Positions 60,808 through 64,000 of a stretch of 64,000 nt of DNA are shown here, piece by piece. The first letter of the stretch is position 1. Each line of letters opens with the position of its first letter. The notes under the pieces were generated by a model, which made no database searches, had not been told where the DNA came from, and worked only from the letters and a program-made list of their open reading frames with translations. Both the position numbers and the translations under genes were made by a program. Location of the stretch: contig CAMPVQ010000003.1 of NCBI GenBank assembly GCA_946997535.1, positions 1-64,000 on the forward strand, given 5' to 3'. This DNA is from an uncultured Candidatus Saccharibacteria bacterium (GTDB lineage Bacteria; Patescibacteriota; Saccharimonadia; Saccharimonadales; Saccharimonadaceae).

Positions 60808-61278
60808 TTATTCAGCTTTTTCTTGTGCAACTGGTAGAGGTACAGCTGTAGCCTCGAAGTTACCGCCATTCTTAGCGAGAGCTTCACGTACAGAAGCACT
60901 CATAGCAGCAACCTTGACAGTGGCCTTACTGGTCAATTCACCACGAGCAATAACCTTAACGGCATTGAATGGGGTGTTAATCAAACCAGCTTCATAAAGC
61001 GCATTGTTATCAATTACAGTTGCCTTTAGGTCGTTTAGATGGTCAGCATAAACTACCTGTGCTGGCACGCGCTTGCTCTTGAAACCACGCTGCTTTGGTA
61101 GCTGACGCATGCGAGAACGAGCACCAGTCATAATTTGAATGGTCTTGTTCTTGCCGGTACGGGCCTTCTGCCCCTTAGTACCACGGCCAGCAGTCTTGCC
61201 ATAGCCAGAGCTGATACCGCGACCAACACGCTTGCGATCAGGGGTAACAGTTGCGTCTAGTTCATGATATTTTACCAT
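60808..61278 (-). CDS. rplO: Ribosomal protein L15
   Basis: A 156-residue L15. The ATG at 61278 (MVKYHELDAT) is chosen because GGAGGAG lies just before it and it overlaps the rpsE stop (TAATG); the longer frame from 61314 would run into rpsE. Family blocks: RVGRGISSGYGKTAGRGTKG near the start and the KVIARGELTSKATVKV region. Last gene of the visible operon part; rpmD (L30), normally between rpsE and rplO, is absent. Confidence 0.95.
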   Translation of the reverse strand: MVKYHELDATVTPDRKRVGRGISSGYGKTAGRGTKGQKARTGKNKTIQIMTGARSRMRQLPKQRGFKSKRVPAQVVYADHLNDLKATVIDNNALYEAGLINTPFNAVKVIARGELTSKATVKVAAMSASVREALAKNGGNFEATAVPLPVAQEKAE

Positions 61279-61919
61279 TACTTCTCCTCCTTCTTCGCCT
61301 TGTTGCCAACCCATTCAGCGCGTGGCTTCAATTCAGACAACGCTTTAATGGTAGCATATGCTACGTTGACTTTGTTGGTTGAACCAATTGACTTAGAAAC
61401 TAGGTTCTTGACGCTAGTGACACCGATGATAGTACGGACTACACCACCAGCGATAATACCGGTACCAGGAGCAGCAGGCTTTAGTAAAACGCGGCTAGCG
61501 CCATACTTCAGCTCCACTTCATGTGGCAAAGTATCGTTCTCAACTGGGATGGTAATCATGGTCTTCTTTGCAATGTTAGTTGCCTTCTCGACAGCTTGCT
61601 GAACATCGCGACCCTTTGATACACCGACACCAACCTTATTCTTACGGTCACCAACCACTACTAGCGCCTTGAAGCGCAAACGGCGGCCACCCTTTACAGT
61701 ACGAGACACGCGGTCAATTGAAACGGTCTGTTCGTCGAACAACTTCTCCTCTTGAGTATGCTCACGACGGTTATTACGACGGTCATTGCGACCACCGCGG
61801 CGGCGATCACGGCTAACGCTATCGCTGCTGAAGTTATTAGCTGAACCGAACTTGCGGCGTGGTGCTTCACCATTCTTCGCAGCAGCTGGTGCAGTATTCA
61901 TCTTTGCATCTTCGTTCAT
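61278..61919 (-). CDS. rpsE: Ribosomal protein S5 with extended basic N-terminus
   Basis: A 213-residue S5. The conserved core (DRVSRTVKGGRRLRFKALVV, GVGVSKGRDVQQAVEKA, KPAAPGTGIIAGGVVRTII) is preceded by about 55 extra residues rich in Arg, Asn and Ser (SRDRRRGGRNDRRNNRREH). S5 is important for decoding accuracy. The extension is longer than in common bacteria and resembles disordered RNA-binding tails. Confidence 0.96.
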   Translation of the reverse strand: MNEDAKMNTAPAAAKNGEAPRRKFGSANNFSSDSVSRDRRRGGRNDRRNNRREHTQEEKLFDEQTVSIDRVSRTVKGGRRLRFKALVVVGDRKNKVGVGVSKGRDVQQAVEKATNIAKKTMITIPVENDTLPHEVELKYGASRVLLKPAAPGTGIIAGGVVRTIIGVTSVKNLVSKSIGSTNKVNVAYATIKALSELKPRAEWVGNKAKKEEK

Positions 61920-62260
61920 TAGAACTTCAATCCTTTCTCCCGGGCGGCGTTAGCTAGGGCATGTAGACGACCGGCATAAGCGCGACCGTTACGGTCAAAC
62001 ACAACAGCGGTAATCTTAGCAGCGGCAGCTTTATCGGCAATTTCTGCACCAATCTTAGCAGCCTTCTCTGATAGAGAACCCTTTGCATCTGACTTAACAG
62101 TAGTAGCATAAGCTAGAGTCTTGCCAGCAGCATCATCAATAAGTTGAGCAGTGACATTCTTGTTTGAGATGAACACGCTAAGGCGTGGACGCTCGGCGGT
62201 ACCGCTAACCTTTGAGCGGATACGATTCTTGCGCAAAGTTAGATTATTTAGACGTGACAT
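61919..62260 (-). CDS. rplR: Ribosomal protein L18
   Basis: A 113-residue L18 with RKNRIRSKVSGTAERPRLSV, the ISNKNVTAQLIDDAAGKTLA block and the C-terminal FDRNGRAYAGRLHALANAAR. It binds 5S rRNA together with L5. It overlaps rplF and rpsE by 1 nt each. Confidence 0.97.
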   Translation of the reverse strand: MSRLNNLTLRKNRIRSKVSGTAERPRLSVFISNKNVTAQLIDDAAGKTLAYATTVKSDAKGSLSEKAAKIGAEIADKAAAAKITAVVFDRNGRAYAGRLHALANAAREKGLKF

Positions 62261-62796
62261 TACTTACCTGCCTTTCCAGCCTTACGGATGATTACCTCGT
62301 CAGCATACTTAATGCCCTTACCCTTGTATGGTTCAGGCTTCTTAAGTGCGCGAATTTCAGCTGCAACCTGACCAACTTGCTGCTTGCTGATACCGCTCAC
62401 AGTTAATTCCATCTTGTTGCAGGTTAGGGTAATACCCTCAGGTGCAGTATAAACTACTGGATGCGAGAAGCCTAACGCCATCTCAACTTCCTGTGGTCCC
62501 TTTGATTGTAGGCGAAAGCCAACGCCATTAATTTGTAGCTTCTTCTCGAAGCCCTTGGTTACACCGGTAACCATGTTGTTGATTAAAGCGCGCATTAGGC
62601 CATGACGGCTCTTTGCAATCTTTGAATCATCATGGCGTGTAACTACTACTTCGTTATCCGCTACGGTTACGTCTACCTCTGGGAGGGTGAATTGCTTTAG
62701 CTCACCCTTTGGCCCCTTAACGGTAATGAAATCTGGATCAACCGTGATTGTCACACCAGTTGGGATAGCAATTGGTAGTTTTCCGATTCGACTCAT
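62260..62796 (-). CDS. rplF: Ribosomal protein L6
   Basis: A 178-residue L6 composed of two related beta-alpha domains, starting SRIGKLPIAIPTGVTITVD and ending in KKPEPYKGKGIKYADEVIIR. It lies near the factor-binding site of the large subunit. Standard position between rpsH and rplR. Confidence 0.97.
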   Translation of the reverse strand: MSRIGKLPIAIPTGVTITVDPDFITVKGPKGELKQFTLPEVDVTVADNEVVVTRHDDSKIAKSRHGLMRALINNMVTGVTKGFEKKLQINGVGFRLQSKGPQEVEMALGFSHPVVYTAPEGITLTCNKMELTVSGISKQQVGQVAAEIRALKKPEPYKGKGIKYADEVIIRKAGKAGK

Positions 62797-62812
62797 ATCT
62801 TCCTTTCTTTAA

Positions 62813-63214
62813 TTAATATACCTTGCAAATTAACTCACCACCGAGCTTTTGCTTTACTGCCTCAGCGCCAGTCATGACACCGTGAGAGGTTGAGACAACT
62901 ATGATACCACGGCCACTAGCGACACGTGGGATTTCAGTTGACTTAGCATAAACACGACGACCTGGCTTGCTAACACGAGTAATCTCAGTGATATTGGCGT
63001 TAGTACCAGCCTGGTTGATGGTGATTACGAGTGTAGCACGTGGAGTGCCGGCCTCTTCCTTGACAGCGGCGAGATAGCCATGCTTAGCCAATACTTCAGC
63101 TACGACACGCTTCATCTTGCTTGATGGAACACGAACTTCATTCTTACCGACGCTGATAGCGTTACGGATGCGGGTCAGCAAGTCGGCAATTGGGTCTGAA
63201 CTTTGTAAACTCAT
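62813..63214 (-). CDS. rpsH: Ribosomal protein S8
   Basis: A 133-residue S8 with SDPIADLLTRIRNAISVGK at the start and the C-terminal GRGIIVVSTSHGVMTGAEA signature. It binds 16S rRNA helix 21 and in many bacteria autoregulates this operon. Confidence 0.97.
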   Translation of the reverse strand: MSLQSSDPIADLLTRIRNAISVGKNEVRVPSSKMKRVVAEVLAKHGYLAAVKEEAGTPRATLVITINQAGTNANITEITRVSKPGRRVYAKSTEIPRVASGRGIIVVSTSHGVMTGAEAVKQKLGGELICKVY

Positions 63215-63229
63215 GTCTTTTCCTTTCCT

Positions 63230-63499
63230 TTACCAACTTGCCTTAGTTACACCAGGGATTTCACCCTTTGACGCATGCTCGCGGAATGCGATGCGGCTGA
63301 GACCGAAGCGACGCATGTAAGCATGTGGGCGACCGGTTTCAGTACAACGATTCTTGACGCGAACTGGACTAGAGTTGCGTGGTAGCTTCTGTAAACCTTC
63401 GCTATCACCAGCTTCCTTGAGCTCAGCACGCTTTGCAGCATACTTGGCAATCATTTTGGCACGCTTTGCGTTACGTGCGAGGGCTGATTTCTTTGCCAT
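63230..63499 (-). CDS. rpsN: Ribosomal protein S14, zinc-free form
   Basis: An 89-residue S14 of the long, zinc-independent type: [20 protein letters not shown], then [20 protein letters not shown] and [20 protein letters not shown]. Only one Cys is present, so no zinc ribbon can form. Its ATG overlaps the rplE stop by 1 nt. Confidence 0.97.
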   Translation of the reverse strand: MAKKSALARNAKRAKMIAKYAAKRAELKEAGDSEGLQKLPRNSSPVRVKNRCTETGRPHAYMRRFGLSRIAFREHASKGEIPGVTKASW

Positions 63500-64000
63500 T
63501 ACTTAACCTCCTTCTCAAATGGAAAACCAAACTTCTCTAGAAATACCTTTGATGCGGCTGGATTGCTATTTGCAATGGTAAATGTTACCTGTAAGCCGTG
63601 CAATGTCGTAGTTTCTTCAAAAGTTAGTTCTGGGAAAATCGACTGCTCAGTAATACCTAGGCTGTAGTTACCTTGGCGATCAAACGCCTTAACACTAACA
63701 CCGTGGAAGTCGCGAATGCGTGGCATTGCAACGTTGATTAGACGATCCATGAATTCCCACATACGGTCACCACGTAGTGTTACCACTACGCCAACTGGTG
63801 CACCCATGCCCTTACGAATCTTAAAGGTGGCGATTGACTTCTTTGCAAGACGTGCCACTGGCTTTTGGCCGGTAATCTTTGTAAGGGTATTTACCACTAC
63901 CTCCTGGTAGTGCTTGTTATCCTTGTTGCGACCAGTACCAGAAGTAACCATGATTTTGACTAGCTTTGGCACGTTGTTAACGTTGTCAAGGTTTAAGTCC
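63499..64000 (-). CDS. rplE: Ribosomal protein L5, C-terminal part (cut by the window edge)
   Basis: At least 166 residues. The frame stays open to the window end: codons before the GTG at 63972 read DLNLDNVNN, which fits the L5 segment before VPKLVKIMV. That GTG is therefore an internal Val, not a start. Further blocks: [41 protein letters not shown]5 binds 5S rRNA. Confidence 0.96.
   Translation of the reverse strand, partial: DLNLDNVNNVPKLVKIMVTSGTGRNKDNKHYQEVVVNTLTKITGQKPVARLAKKSIATFKIRKGMGAPVGVVVTLRGDRMWEFMDRLINVAMPRIRDFHGVSVKAFDRQGNYSLGITEQSIFPELTFEETTTLHGLQVTFTIANSNPAASKVFLEKFGFPFEKEVK

Noticed and set aside
63970..63972. GTG as the start of rplE
   Set aside because: The frame remains open upstream with L5-like residues to the end of the window, so the gene is only cut off.

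Overview
The window reads as chromosome of a small-genome bacterium of the Candidate Phyla Radiation (Patescibacteria), most likely a Saccharibacterium (TM7). The reasons are: UGA is used as a stop, so code 25 does not apply; rpmD (L30) is missing from an otherwise standard rpsE-rplO junction; zinc-free forms of L36, L33, S14 and S4 are present; and at least fourteen transcription units start with an extended -10 box 6-7 nt before the ATG, which means leaderless mRNAs. The phylum is an inference; no 16S rRNA lies in the window.

Layout. 1-1350: start of tuf, then rplL and rplJ with an L10-leader-like 5' UTR. 1407-4030: an AI-2E family permease and cysS. 4037-8750 is an accessory island: a Panacea-type toxin-antitoxin pair, then three related copies of an unusual module. 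8798-16232 is housekeeping (NrnA-like DHH phosphoesterase, recR-ybaB, dnaB-dnaX) plus a GT-C glycosyltransferase. 16384-26927: membrane proteins of unknown role, an AdnAB-like UvrD helicase fused to a RecB-type nuclease, a sensor kinase, a YgjP-like metalloprotease and a P-loop kinase. 27073-32141: tRNA-Trp and an alpha-glucan operon (GT4, GH57, GH15-like, one unknown gene). 32175-39279: rpmG, two tandem paralogs of unknown function, ftsA-ftsZ-nrdR plus a thioredoxin-fold gene, and two membrane proteins. 39390-43204: three tRNAs, a TPR protein, holB, rluD, trpS. 43268-64000 is the ribosomal spc/alpha cluster on the minus strand (rplE to rplO, secY, infA to rpsI). It is split by a plus-strand block (gltX, two sensor kinases, tRNA-Glu, a response regulator, rluB) and by a sortase and surface-protein cassette.

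The most interesting part is 5000-8750. On the plus strand there are nine copies of a roughly 110-bp unit. Each has a TTGACT-like -35, exactly 17 bp of spacer, a -10, a predicted start A 7 nt downstream, a 56-58 nt RNA that folds into one long hairpin with compensatory base changes between copies, and a terminal run of T. The copies occur in groups of one, three and five. Each group lies beside a minus-strand gene for a small protein with an FDKENPYWADFF block; two groups also lie at the 3' end of a gene for a PD-(D/E)XK nuclease-like protein. A phage-portal-like fragment precedes one nuclease gene and leaves a vestige before the other. I interpret this as a duplicated nuclease, small-protein and hairpin-RNA system. 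The function is unknown; toxin-antitoxin or defence are guesses.
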